A DNA stretch of 64,000 bases from Paragorgia papillata (GCA_035771165.1 JAWNZC010000320.1:496001-560000), one strand, 5' to 3'. Shown: positions 1 to 8,467, counted from the first letter of the stretch. Notes: generated from the letters alone by a model not told the origin. Numbers and translations are program-made.

Positions 1-174
1 TATGACATTACATCAGATGCGTTTAAGGAAAACCCTGATTGGACGCAGTATTTGTACATATCAAAAGATCAAAAAAAGAATGAAAAATATTTCAAAAAAG
101 TTACTAAAGATCTTTTTGTAGAAAAGGAAAAACTTCGTAATGTGTTTTTAAAAAAATATCCAAGTTCAGATTAA
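1..174 (+). CDS. 3' end of a virus-like protein (cut by window edge)
   Basis: Frame 1 is open from the first base to TAA at 172-174 and gives the last 57 residues of a Lys/Glu-rich protein ending KKYPSSD. The 5' part lies outside the window. It runs tail-to-tail with the next gene, and the two coding ends overlap by about 70 bp, a compactness usual in viruses and unusual in animal genes. Base composition matches the rest of the 1-2,880 block. No family recognised. Confidence 0.5.
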   Translation, partial: YDITSDAFKENPDWTQYLYISKDQKKNEKYFKKVTKDLFVEKEKLRNVFLKKYPSSD

Positions 175-943
175 GTAGTTTCTTTTCTCTATTTCCAAGA
201 TGACCTTTTAGGTAAAATGGTTTGTTACCTTTATCATCTATTCTTTTTAACTGTCTCTTTGTTTTCTCAACCCATTCTAAGTTATTGGAGTAGTAATATT
301 GAATTTTACAATACTCTTTTGTTAAATGTTCAATATAATTTTTAATTTTTTTTATTTGTTTATGATATTTTTCATCTTCATCATTATTTAACCAATCAAT
401 AATATCATTTAATCCATACTGAGCTGGAAAGTATTTATGTCTCCAAGATGAAACAAATATGTTTTTTAATTTTACGTCCTTAATCCTTTTACAAACATCA
501 TCTAATACATCCTCATCCTTTCCTGATGAAATATGATATAATGCAGAACATAAATTATTAAGAGCTTTCACGTTTCTCATTCTTCTTATTGAAAGTTTAG
601 GTAACAACACATCGTAAACAAGGTTTCTTACTTCTTCATTCTCTATCATCTGTTTGTGATTGGGATTGTAAACCGATCCCCCATCTTCGTAAACGTATCC
701 AACAATTGTATTAATTGAAACAAAATAGTTGTTTTTCTTAAAATATGCCCATTTTTTATCACATACATTGTTGGTATAATCATCTATATCCTGTGCGGAA
801 AACTTATGCCAAAGATCATATCCTTCCTTGCTTCCTTTAGTAAGTTTGTAAATAGCGTTGCCAATGGTCCACCAGGATTTTGAATAAATAGTTGCTCGTT
901 TTGGGGAAAGTTGGCTAATGTAAAATTTTAATGTTTCTTCCAT
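104..943 (-). CDS. PriCT-2-like protein of large-DNA-virus type
   Basis: An intronless 279-residue ORF on the - strand. Residues about 8-70 contain a tyrosine-tryptophan pattern followed by IGNAIYKL, GYDLWHKFS and CDKKWAYF. This spacing (W..IG, LW..FS, C...W) resembles the PriCT-2 domain that sits between the primase and helicase halves of D5-like replication proteins in giant viruses and also occurs alone in small viral proteins. The remainder is Lys/Asn/Tyr-rich with no motif I can name. No helicase Walker motif is present, so this is not a full D5 protein. It is divergent with the gene at 1,009 and shares a mirrored 14-bp promoter motif with it. The ATG at 943 is 4 nt from that motif, which supports the start. 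The family call is by eye and needs a profile search. Confidence 0.5.
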   Translation of the reverse strand: MEETLKFYISQLSPKRATIYSKSWWTIGNAIYKLTKGSKEGYDLWHKFSAQDIDDYTNNVCDKKWAYFKKNNYFVSINTIVGYVYEDGGSVYNPNHKQMIENEEVRNLVYDVLLPKLSIRRMRNVKALNNLCSALYHISSGKDEDVLDDVCKRIKDVKLKNIFVSSWRHKYFPAQYGLNDIIDWLNNDEDEKYHKQIKKIKNYIEHLTKEYCKIQYYYSNNLEWVEKTKRQLKRIDDKGNKPFYLKGHLGNREKKLLNLNLDIFLKTHYEVFPFLQKDL

Positions 944-947
944 GACT

Positions 948-1002
948 CTTTTATTATAGTAGTAAAAGAGTTTATTCTTTTAAATAGGTACTATAATAAA
1001 AG
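948..1002. promoter_or_regulatory. Divergent promoter with mirrored 14-bp motif
   Basis: The motif TACTATAATAAAAG occurs at 989-1002 on the + strand and as its exact complement at 948-961. Each copy faces one gene and lies only 6 nt (+ gene, ATG 1,009) or 4 nt (- gene, ATG 943) from the start codon. Short AT-rich promoter elements directly before very short 5' leaders are typical of cytoplasmic large DNA viruses. Confidence 0.6.
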
Positions 1003-1008
1003 GAAGCA

Positions 1009-1563
1009 ATGGTTGATTATTCATCAATTGAAACTAATCCAAATTCTATTTTTAAAGACAACTTCACTTACAATGATTGGCTCGGTTGTATAAAAATCAT
1101 TAGCAGAATGTCAGACGAAGAAAAAAATGAAAAATGGTTCAATCTTTGGAGAAAATTTTCACTAAAAATGTGTGGTGACAATTATAGTGATGATTGTACT
1201 TTTCATGCATGGATAAGATTTCATAGTTTTGTAGACAAAAGTCCTTACATGTTTGGAACAGGAAGATGGATGGACGATGGAGAACTTCTTTGTAAATTAT
1301 CAGACGGCTGCACGTTTTTACATGATATGTGGGCTGACTATTCATTAAAAGAGGATGCAGAGTATTTTTCTTACCTGTTTTCCATTGAAACGTGGGAAAA
1401 CTATTTTGAACCAAACTGGTCTGAAAAAAGAGCTATTTATGAAAGATATTTCCGCAATGAAAAAATTGCTTGCCATTTCTTCAAAAATGGCTTTACTCTC
1501 GCCATTGACGATAATTATGATTTCAAAAAATACGAAGAAAAGTACAAAAAAGGAAACATATAA
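1009..1563 (+). CDS. Second PriCT-2-like virus-type ORF (upstream of in-frame stop)
   Basis: A 184-residue ORF. Near residues 22-52 it has NDWLGCIKI followed by FNLWRKFSLK, the same W...LW.KFS pattern as the - strand neighbour, so the two are probably diverged paralogues of a PriCT-2-like family. It is rich in Trp, Tyr and Phe (for example MFGTGRWMDDGE). The frame ends at TAA 1,561-1,563, but the same frame is open again immediately afterwards and runs to 1,989, so the ORF may be the front half of a longer gene broken by one nonsense codon. The start is supported by the promoter motif 6 nt upstream. Function not known. Confidence 0.5.
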   Translation: MVDYSSIETNPNSIFKDNFTYNDWLGCIKIISRMSDEEKNEKWFNLWRKFSLKMCGDNYSDDCTFHAWIRFHSFVDKSPYMFGTGRWMDDGELLCKLSDGCTFLHDMWADYSLKEDAEYFSYLFSIETWENYFEPNWSEKRAIYERYFRNEKIACHFFKNGFTLAIDDNYDFKKYEEKYKKGNI

Positions 1564-1989
1564 AAGTATGTGGAAAAAATACGCAAAGAAAAAAATGAAA
1601 AAGAACTCAAAGAAGAACGTGAAGATAAGCTTCAAAAAGAATGCAAAACAAAACTTGAAAATGAACAACAAGAAAAAGATAAAAATGAACTTGAAAAAAA
1701 GTTAATGTCTAATAAGAAAAAAATAGCAAAACATCACCAAATGGTGCGCAAAAAAGAAACAGAAAAAATAAAAATATTAAATGAGGAAAATAAGCAATAT
1801 GCAGAAAACCGAAAGAAACAAGAACAAGAGGAAATAGAAAAACTAAATTCTGAAATCTTTCGTATTAATAAAATTTATGTCAGAAAAAAAATAGAACTAT
1901 ATATAACCCACCACGAAAAAGAAAGGTCAAAAAAGGAACAAGAAGAGCAGAAAAAGAAGGATCTAAAGGAAAACAAAAAAAAGCGGTAA
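1564..1989 (+). pseudogene. Charged coiled-coil continuation after the in-frame stop
   Basis: The frame directly after TAA 1,561-1,563 stays open for about 140 codons and ends at TAA 1,987-1,989. It is almost only Lys, Glu, Gln, Asn and Arg in a heptad-like pattern, as in a long charged coiled coil. No ATG lies near its beginning (a GTG is at 1,570). The simplest reading is the C-terminal half of the preceding gene after a nonsense mutation. Readthrough or a sequencing error are alternatives. Confidence 0.5.
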
Positions 1990-2030
1990 AGGAAGCAGAG
2001 AAAAAATAAAAAAATGTAAATAAAGTTTAA

Positions 2031-2056
2031 ATTCCTAAGATTTTTTTCTTAGGAAT
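2031..2056. terminator. Perfect hairpin between convergent virus-like genes
   Basis: ATTCCTAAGA at 2,031-2,040 is followed by a T6 loop and the exact complement TCTTAGGAAT at 2,047-2,056. It lies between the ends of the + gene (1,989) and the - gene (2,068). In mimivirus-type viruses transcripts end at such palindromes, so a shared bidirectional 3'-end signal is a reasonable reading. Confidence 0.6.
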
Positions 2057-2067
2057 TCGGTTTCCAA

Positions 2068-2841
2068 TCAGGCTAGTATTTTTTCCGCTTGTAAAATTTT
2101 ATGGTCACTCATTATTTTTCTGTTTATGTTAACTATATCATCCGTTTCCAAAAAACCGCTAATTATTTTTATATCGTAAATTTCTCCTGTAAAAGGTCTT
2201 GATAGTGGTCCGGTAGTTCCTGTAAATCTGTCGTTAACAAATATTGTTCCACATGTTTCACCAATACTTTTTGGATTTGCATCAAAATCCGAATCTGCTG
2301 ACTTTACACCGTTAATATAAATACAACTTCCATCTAACAACCAATGACAAGATAACAAATGTTTGTCAAATATGCTAACATCGCTTTGGATTGTGCAATT
2401 ATACTCTTTAGCAGGAAAACCTCCTCCATACGATAGCTGGTTTGTTGTTCCGGTCTTGTATCCAATAAATTTGTCATAACCACCGTTGTCGTTGCCAACA
2501 ATGTATGCCCATTTTCCCGAATTGTTGGTGTTGCCAATGACGCGTAACACGATAAATACAGAAATGTTAATATTAACCATTTCCGGACATTTAAATATCA
2601 TAAAGCACTTTCTGGTATTTTGAATAAAATCTAATCCAGGTATTGGTCCTCTCCTATACTCGTTTTGAGAAAGTGAATATTCATTGTCTTGCACTCTACC
2701 AACTCTAACACCTTTATCGGCTTGTCCGGTTTTCACAGCTTTTAACATGTTAACATCAAAAACAGTTTTATACTGTTTATGTTCTGTTCTTGTTAAATAA
2801 CGCTTATCGCAATATTTGTCATAACCATAGTGTATACTCAT
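2068..2841 (-). CDS. LamG/concanavalin-like lectin domain protein, virus-type
   Basis: An intronless 257-residue ORF. From about residue 75 to the end it alternates beta-strand-like segments with Gly/Asp turns and carries the pattern W.LDGS.IYINGVKS followed later by PFTGEIYDIKI. That is the signature layout of a LamG/concanavalin-A-like fold (measuring-strand Asn-Gly, then G.I.d..I at the last strand). Such domains occur in structural or attachment proteins of phages and large DNA viruses as well as in cellular proteins. The absence of introns, the AT-rich codons and the neighbours favour the viral reading. There is no signal peptide. The ATG at 2,841 is the first in frame. Confidence 0.55.
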   Translation of the reverse strand: MSIHYGYDKYCDKRYLTRTEHKQYKTVFDVNMLKAVKTGQADKGVRVGRVQDNEYSLSQNEYRRGPIPGLDFIQNTRKCFMIFKCPEMVNINISVFIVLRVIGNTNNSGKWAYIVGNDNGGYDKFIGYKTGTTNQLSYGGGFPAKEYNCTIQSDVSIFDKHLLSCHWLLDGSCIYINGVKSADSDFDANPKSIGETCGTIFVNDRFTGTTGPLSRPFTGEIYDIKIISGFLETDDIVNINRKIMSDHKILQAEKILA

Positions 2842-2881
2842 TTTTTATTTAAACCATTATTTTACAAAAAAAACTATTGTG

Positions 2882-3240
2882 TTATGTTTTGTAACAAAAT
2901 AGCACTTTCGGCAAATGACGACAAGAGAATAATTTTAGAAGACGGAATTCGGACTTTGGCGATCGGGCACCGGAGCATAGCAAGTGGAGCGTAAAAGCAA
3001 AAGGAGTGCAACGACTGAGTGAACCGCGGACCGAAGCGTCAGCGAGGGGTAGCGGAAAGGCGAAGCCGAACTGGAGCAAAACGAAAAGTAAAAAATCGGA
3101 AAAATGGACAATGGGAATTTGGGGGAAATGGGAATTTGGGGGAAATGGGAATTTGGGGGAAATCATATTTTTAAAAAATATGATTTTAAATATTCAAAAT
3201 GGCGGATCATAAAAGCATAATTTCAAAAAATCGCCAGAAC
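2882..3240. other. Border of the AT-rich block; 17-bp tandem repeat
   Basis: Composition changes sharply from AT-rich to GC-richer near 2,900-2,940, so the edge of the virus-like block is probably here. At 3,113-3,163 there are three perfect copies of the 17-mer GGGAATTTGGGGGAAAT. The short ORFs across this stretch look like chance reading frames. Confidence 0.5.
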
Positions 3241-3261
3241 TCTCCTTTTTACACTACTGAG

Positions 3262-3530
3262 AGATGGTCTGGAAACTCAGCGAAAGTCTTTGTCCCATAG
3301 TACCATTTTGTTTACGTTTGCAAACTTGTCCACGGCCGGGACAATGTATATTTGGTATAATGAAGCAAACGCCCAGTAGCAGCGTTGAGGTTCAATTGCT
3401 CAACCGTGATATTTAAATCTTAATAAGCGAAAAACAAAAGGTTTGCATGTGCACGGCGAAGACCGTCTCAACATAAAATCACAGCTCATTATATGTGCTT
3501 TGAAGTTTGCCGAGTTTCCAGACCATATCT
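3262..3530. mobile_element. Small TIR element (MITE)
   Basis: AGATGGTCTGGAAACTCAG at 3,262 returns in inverted, slightly altered form at 3,510-3,530. The interior is non-coding. A related end (TTTGGTCTGGAAAGTCAG) appears near 21,286. Confidence 0.6.
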
Positions 3531-4380
3531 TGCGTAAAGCGCAGCATCACCAAAGCCGTTTTAAGAGTGTTGCTTAGGCAGTAGTTTGGATCGAGTCAAG
3601 CTATAAGGTGATATTAAACTGCCGAGCTGTTTAGCAACGGAATTCTTCATTTATTCTACCACATTGCTTATATGCAGTACTTTTCACGATCCTTAACGTA
3701 GGATCGATATTTTGGTATATATATATATATATAAGCTCTTATTTTATTCATCACGTTTTACTCTGATGAAAAACACCTCGAAACGTGAGTATTTAGTTGC
3801 TAAAAATACCGGCTGTTTAGAAGTAGTATATACATATGAAGGACCGAATTGCATGTATATAGGCATTTACAACTTGAGCGGAAATTGTTCCGGTTATTTA
3901 ACAATCTTTAAGAAATAAATTGTTTAAGCTAAGAATTGAAAAATGATCGGAGAGTTTATGTCAATGAAGACAAATTTGTGTCCGACTTATATCACCTGAT
4001 TAAACATTTATTTATTTTGAATTTTCTTTATGAAATCAATAATAAATTGGATATTACACCGCCTTAATCTTACTCTGATATACGTATCGAGCTCTAAAGT
4101 AGTGAAATTTGATATTTCCCAATTATATACCCGTAAATTTTTTATCCGTTTTTACTGCTTCCAGAATAATGACGTTGAACAACAACTCACAAGTAAGTCA
4201 ACTACAATTTTATGTTTGTGCAATAATTTACCTTACTGTAAGAAAGAGCTCGGGTGTAAGAATAAAAGTGTTAATGTTTTTTGAGCTATTTTAGTTCTCT
4301 TCCCTTAACAATATATGCATTACGACATTGGCATATATATATATATATAATGCTAGTCATACACATATCAGTATACAATT
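3531..4380. other. Non-coding, AT-rich
   Basis: Contains (TA)n runs near 3,715-3,733 and 4,333-4,349. The small ORFs lack any recognisable domain. I see nothing else here. Confidence 0.4.
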
Positions 4381-4412
4381 CCATACATACATACATACAT
4401 ACACACATACAT

Positions 4413-4447
<35 letters not shown>

Positions 4448-4490
4448 AACACACAGACACAGACACACAGACACACACGCACACATACAA
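4381..4490 (+). repeat. (CATA)n/(CA)n microsatellite
   Basis: CATA units grade into CA and CAGA units. The His/Thr-rich and Val/Cys-rich ORFs over it are repeat artefacts. Confidence 0.95.
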
Positions 4491-4559
4491 TCATTTGTCA
4501 ACTAGAAACTGCTCATGTACGGCATACGATCTTTTGTTCTCCGTAGAAACCTCAAAGAA

Positions 4560-4746
4560 ATCTCTTAAGAAACTACGAGACCGGTCGCGCTCCGAGGAAC
4601 AACATAGCTCTCGTCAAAGCTCAGACCTGCCTAAACGGTAAATACGCTCTCTGTCCAGGCACAGGTTACTGCGGCTTGATCCACTTGTGTAAGGGGCGGC
4701 GCGTTTCAAAATAGACCAATTTACTGTGGACGGTTTCCCTTTTGAT
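4560..4746 (-). mobile_element. Penelope-like element fragment, 3' piece
   Basis: The - strand of this stretch matches the copy near 62,830-62,925 (the CCACTTGTGTAAGGGGCGG segment and its flanks are shared). It encodes the downstream Cys-rich tail of a GIY-YIG protein. It continues at 7,227; the two parts are separated by the Kolobok-type insertion. Confidence 0.65.
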
Positions 4747-4750
4747 TTAA
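4747..4750. repeat. TTAA target-site duplication (left)
   Basis: TTAA lies directly before the left TIR and is repeated at 7,223-7,226 after the right TIR. TTAA duplications mark Kolobok and piggyBac insertions. Confidence 0.85.
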
Positions 4751-5038
4751 AGTGTCTATGCGACCAAATGAGACTTCACGTTTTTAGGATCTTCTTGACG
4801 CGTTGATATTAAAAATCGAAAACAGATTCAAATTCGAACTTGTTTTCACTAAGTTATAGCGGGTTGAAAATCGGAAATTTCAAATTTTAACGGCAACAAA
4901 TTTTTCAAACCGCGAAATTCGAGAACTGGTAACTAATACGTCACAATAGTAATCAACATCTCAGCTTCCTAAACAGCGAACGGTTAAAATACTAGTGTGA
5001 TTTATCTTGTGTTTCGAGCTAATATTGTAACGCTTAAA

Positions 5039-5395
5039 ATGTCCTCATCAAGTTCAGACACGGAGAATGAAAGTTACCAAACTGACGACTCTGATTGGAA
5101 CTATATTCCCGGGCCGTATACAATCAACGACCCAACTGAAGTAGAGGGAACTGTGGGGGAAGCGACGGCAATGGACGATCGTGAACCACAGGTTGGTCCA
5201 TATGCTAATGAACCAGTTGCCGACGAGGAATGGCTGGCTGAATACAGCGAAAAAAAGAAAAGCTGTTGTGATGATCACTGCAGTTCCAGCTTTTCGAGCT
5301 TCCACAAGGGGGTTATCTGTTTTGCAATAGTGACAGAATTTAAACAGCAAAAGCAACTGAGAGAGGAAAACGATGAATTTCGTTTCCTGTCGTAG
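5039..5395 (+). CDS. Acidic protein, possibly P2RX7-intracellular-domain-like
   Basis: Starting at ATG 5,039 the frame reads MSSSSSDTENESYQTDDSD, then an acidic Pro/Tyr stretch and ANEPVADEEWLAEYSEKKK, then a Cys/Ser/His patch. Ser/Asp-rich starts followed by a PxADEEWL-type helix remind me of cnidarian proteins with a P2X7-type C-terminal zinc domain, but the cysteine core is not visible here, so this may be only a first exon. It lies just inside the left TIR and points inward, towards the THAP gene. Weak family assignment. Confidence 0.3.
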   Translation: MSSSSSDTENESYQTDDSDWNYIPGPYTINDPTEVEGTVGEATAMDDREPQVGPYANEPVADEEWLAEYSEKKKSCCDDHCSSSFSSFHKGVICFAIVTEFKQQKQLREENDEFRFLS

Positions 5396-5647
5396 ATTTG
5401 TATCCTTCACAGAAACCCTAAAATTTGTTTAAGAAAAACAGGTAATGTTCCATACAAAAGCAAAGCTGCCAAGGATACAATGGCATTGCTATTCTTAAAG
5501 TTTAACTATATACCATGTACCTAACTCTCGGTCTTTTCTGGATTTTAGCCTGCATGGCTAGTGTACAACACAATTCTACTCGCTGAGGAAAAGCCTCCCA
5601 GACGGGGAAGGGTTAATATTCTCAATCTTTTCCCTTAATTGCGTTAC

Positions 5648-5845
5648 CTATTCTCATCCAAATCAATTTCCAACTCAGATTCTGTCTCGGTTTCGTACTC
5701 AAAATCCTCGTCTGCAGGTTCGTCGTCTACTTCGTATTCAGTGAAATCCCATCCTCACGGAAACCGTGTCGTGCTCCATGTTTACATCGTCTAGGGTTTC
5801 GCTTTCAGTTTTCTGTTCTCTGCCAATTTCCGTAATGATATCACA
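5648..5845 (-). pseudogene. THAP gene exon 3, frameshifted acidic exon
   Basis: An acceptor TTCAG at 5,846-5,850 gives a phase-0 exon starting CDIITEIG. The frame stops after about 35 codons, but another frame takes over with WDFTEYEVDDEPADEDFEYE, ending at a GTAACG donor. A single-base indel best explains this. The exon continues the acidic linker seen in exon 2. Confidence 0.45.
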
Positions 5846-6280
5846 CTGAACACCTAGAAATGTGGGAATTGAATAAGTTTTGGCTGTGCATGAATAAAGT
5901 TTATGATGTAAGCTCATTCACCAGCCGTATGAAAATGGTCCAAGGAAAAAAGTTGGTTATAAGATTAAATATTGAAATATTAGACGGGTTTTCCCTGCAG
6001 TGCGTGTATATTTCATGTCTAACTACCTTTAGTTCGTTTCACTTTGATCGATGCATTGAATTTAGCTTTTAGCTTAATATATTTATTCCATAGATTTCTC
6101 CTTTCTCTCACTAAATAGGCGCATCCAACACAACCGTCTGTTTGGGTGGAAACATCGTTTGGCTAGAGCAAAGAAAAAATATCACGACACAGTGATCATG
6201 ACAGTGTTATGATTACCTCTAATTGAATATCTAGCTGTGGCGCAACTTGCGCGTTTTAATGGTTAAACCTATAAACGTAC

Positions 6281-6472
6281 TTTGTTTGGCAAAACTAGCA
6301 AAGGCCGCTCATCCTCTGTTGTGCCATTTCCCTCGAATTCCTCTTCAGAATCTTCTACTTTGTTCAACGGCTGTGATGCATGATCAATTACTATGGCGCT
6401 GTCGGTGAAGGTCACGCTCGAAGTCACGCTATCCTCAGTCGATATCATCATGGACTTGGTTTCTTTCACAAT
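6281..6472 (-). CDS. THAP gene exon 2, acidic linker
   Basis: Acceptor AATAG, 64 codons in phase 0 starting IVKETKSMM, then donor AAA|GTACGT. It is rich in Ser, Thr, Asp and Glu with no known domain. Phase matches exon 1. Confidence 0.55.
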
Positions 6473-6595
6473 CTATTAAAAATTGGATATTAGTTAAGTT
6501 GCAGTTACGCCAAGAGGTTGACGAATGAATTTCGTCTCTTGTTAAAAAAGCAAAATGTACAAACATTTGATTTTCAAAGGTTACGCACTTAATAC

Positions 6596-6934
6596 CTTTC
6601 TCTTGGCTCTAGCAGACAGAGGTTTTTCCTGAGCAGATATATGATATTTCGGAATTGCGACGACGCCAATTTCATCCGCAATCAACCGAGGGATTTTACC
6701 AGAAATACCAAGAAACCTTTCTGTAAAGTCTTCTTTCGGAAAGTGCACCGAACAAATGCTTGAGCTGGGAGTCGGATCCCATTTTGCTCGCTTGAGTACA
6801 AAATCGAACCACTGCTTTCGTCGTTTTTTCGCTTCTGGCCTCTCGTCTCCAGTGAATGGTATGAAATGCAATGCAATTCCCTGTTTTGCGCTGGGGACAT
6901 TAGAACAGCCGCCAACAACACATCTATTTGGCAT
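6596..6934 (-). CDS. THAP-domain exon 1 (transposase N-terminus)
   Basis: It starts at ATG 6,934 with MPNRCVVGGCSNV and continues LHFIPF, then KRRKQWFDFV, then SSICSVHFPKEDF and IPRL. That is the C2CH THAP zinc finger (Cx2-4C...Cx2H with the AVPTIF-like end), a sequence-specific DNA-binding domain of about 90 residues used by Kolobok and P-element transposases to bind transposon ends. The exon ends at AAG|GTATTAAGT in phase 0. It lies 290 bp inside the right TIR. A host THAP gene is possible, but the surrounding TIR/TTAA frame makes a transposase more likely. Confidence 0.8.
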
Positions 6935-7222
6935 TTTCAGATTGCGTGACTTATATTGCACTAAACCTTTGCGTACTATATGCTAATACTTGCTATGTTG
7001 TTGTTTTTCTATTGAGAGAGTTACTATTGTGACGTCACAAGGCACTGATTCGGTTCCAAGCTCTTTTCGCGGTTTTCAATTTCTTCGCCACAAAAAATCA
7101 ACTATTTAAATAGCAATAACTCGGCGAAGAAAAGCTCGAATTTAATTCTGTTTTCGGGTTTTAGTATCTATAGTTACCAAAGATTCTAAAAATGCAAAGT
7201 CTCATTTGGTCGCATAGACACT

Positions 7223-7226
7223 TTAA
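7223..7226. repeat. TTAA target-site duplication (right)
   Basis: Partner of 4,747-4,750; the interrupted Penelope-like sequence resumes directly after it. Confidence 0.85.
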
Positions 7227-7388
7227 GTCCAAAAGGTACTTCGATAGTTTAGTTTCGTTCTTGTATTTATCGCCATGGAAAGACTTCTTGGCTGTCATTC
7301 CTATGTATTGTTTTGTTGTATTTGTTTCGTCGGTTGTTGTCACATCAGCTTTGTAGATGACTCCTGCAACCATGCAATTTCCTTTCAA
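7227..7388 (-). pseudogene. Penelope-like GIY-YIG endonuclease fragment
   Basis: The - strand encodes VAGVIYKADVTT...KQYIGMTA, the GIY-YIG core (here IYK..YIG), followed by KYKNETKLSKYLLDLK. Compared with the second copy at 62,929-63,114 it lacks about 10 residues after YIGMTA, a 30-bp deletion. The reverse transcriptase half is absent. GIY-YIG nicking endonucleases are attached to the RT of Penelope-like retroelements. Confidence 0.7.
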
Positions 7389-7428
7389 GGAGCAATCGGT
7401 TTTATTTCTGAAGCAATTTTTCTCTTTT

Positions 7429-7431
7429 TGC

Positions 7432-7501
<70 letters not shown>

Positions 7502-7680
7502 CTTGTTGTTGTTCTTGTTCTTGTTCTTGTTCTTGTTCTTGTTCTTGTTCTTGTTCTTGTTCTTGTTCTTGTTCTTGTTCTTGTTCTTGTTCTTGTTCTT
7601 GTTCTTGTTCTTGTTCTTGTTCTTGTTCTTGTTCTTGTCGTCGTCGTCGTCGTAGTTGTCGTCGACGTCGACGACGTAGT
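7429..7680 (+). repeat. (TTG)n then (TTCTTG)n microsatellite
   Basis: About 24 TTG units are followed by about 20 TTCTTG units and a short TCG-rich end. On the - strand, in the frame of the Penelope-like fragment, it would encode poly-Asn and Lys-Asn runs. Confidence 0.95.
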
Positions 7681-7699
7681 TGTCCTCATAATAGCGGTT

Positions 7700-7990
7700 C
7701 ATTTTTGTGATGGAAGCTATGAAGTAAATGGTTTAAACATATATAGTTATTAATTCTCTGAAAGTTTGCATGGTGACAAATATTAATACAAGTACGAATT
7801 TGTGGTATTACCTCAAATTCTCACTTGAATTTCACATATAGTTAAAATAGAATAATTTTTATTGACTGCTATCCAAAAGGGGTTTTTCAGCGATAATTGC
7901 AACTGGTAATTTACAAAATTACTAATTTACAATATATATTTAATTTAAGTAAGCAACAAAAAAAATCTTCCAAAAATTGTTGAAGTAGGT
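7700..7990. other. Non-coding AT-rich spacer
   Basis: No gene or repeat recognised. Confidence 0.4.
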
Positions 7991-7996
7991 GGCTTT

Positions 7997-8467
7997 TTAA
8001 CTTCCGCTTATAAATTGGGAAGACAGGTAGGCTGGCGTACAACCTATTATGCATTTAAAAGCTAAAACTGCATCACGAAAATACAATTTGGATTTTTCAG
8101 GAAGCCAGCGCAAGTCCTTTAATGTAGGTTTAATGTGGTTAAATTTTCTTTTGCCGCTAACTATGCGTGCCAAGTTTTGAACCCTTTGTAGCGTCTCTAT
8201 GTTTCTTCTTGAAGTGTTTGACCATAAAGACGAGCAACAGAACAACGTGCTAAAAGCATTGATAATAGTTATCAATAAGCTCTTACTAAAAGCATGCTCA
8301 GCGCGATCTATTTGAAATGAACTTGATATGCACGACGAGACTGTTGGTAAAATATGTTTGTCAAAAGACAAATTTGTGTCAAAGGTTACACCTAGGTCTT
8401 TCACGGATTCGGCGGGCACGAGCTGTTTTCTCAGTAATGATAGATTTAAATTTGGTAGTTTTTGCAT
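7997..8467 (-). pseudogene. LINE reverse-transcriptase C-terminal fragment
   Basis: The - strand reads KDLGVTFDTNLSFDKHI, then HAFSKSLLITIINAF, then TLQRVQNLARIVSG and LRWLPEKSKLYFRDAVLAFKC. This is the thumb/C-terminal region that follows the RT of CR1/L2-like non-LTR retrotransposons. It is a 5'-truncated remnant with no catalytic YxDD. Confidence 0.75.

Larger units (their letters stand above)
4751..7222. mobile_element. Kolobok-type DNA transposon, 2,472 bp, deleted
   Basis: The left end begins AGTGTCTATGCGACCAAATG and the right end is its exact complement. Perfect identity covers 26 bp, then weaker similarity continues to about 44 bp. TTAA flanks both sides. Inside, a - strand gene begins near the right end with a THAP zinc-finger exon, as in Kolobok transposases, and a + strand ORF begins near the left end. 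No DDE catalytic domain is visible, so the copy is probably non-autonomous. piggyBac also duplicates TTAA but does not carry THAP; P elements carry THAP but make 8-bp duplications. Confidence 0.75.

Noticed and set aside
1345..1705. ORFs in other frames over the coiled-coil region
   Set aside because: Shadow frames of an A-rich coding strand (poly-Lys or poly-Phe).
5054..5410. - strand ORF opposite the acidic Kolobok ORF
   Set aside because: No motif; hydrophobic complement of an acidic coding region.
7275..7710. Poly-Leu, poly-Cys and poly-Asn proteins
   Set aside because: Frames over the TTG/TTCTTG microsatellite, open in several frames because the repeat lacks stop codons.
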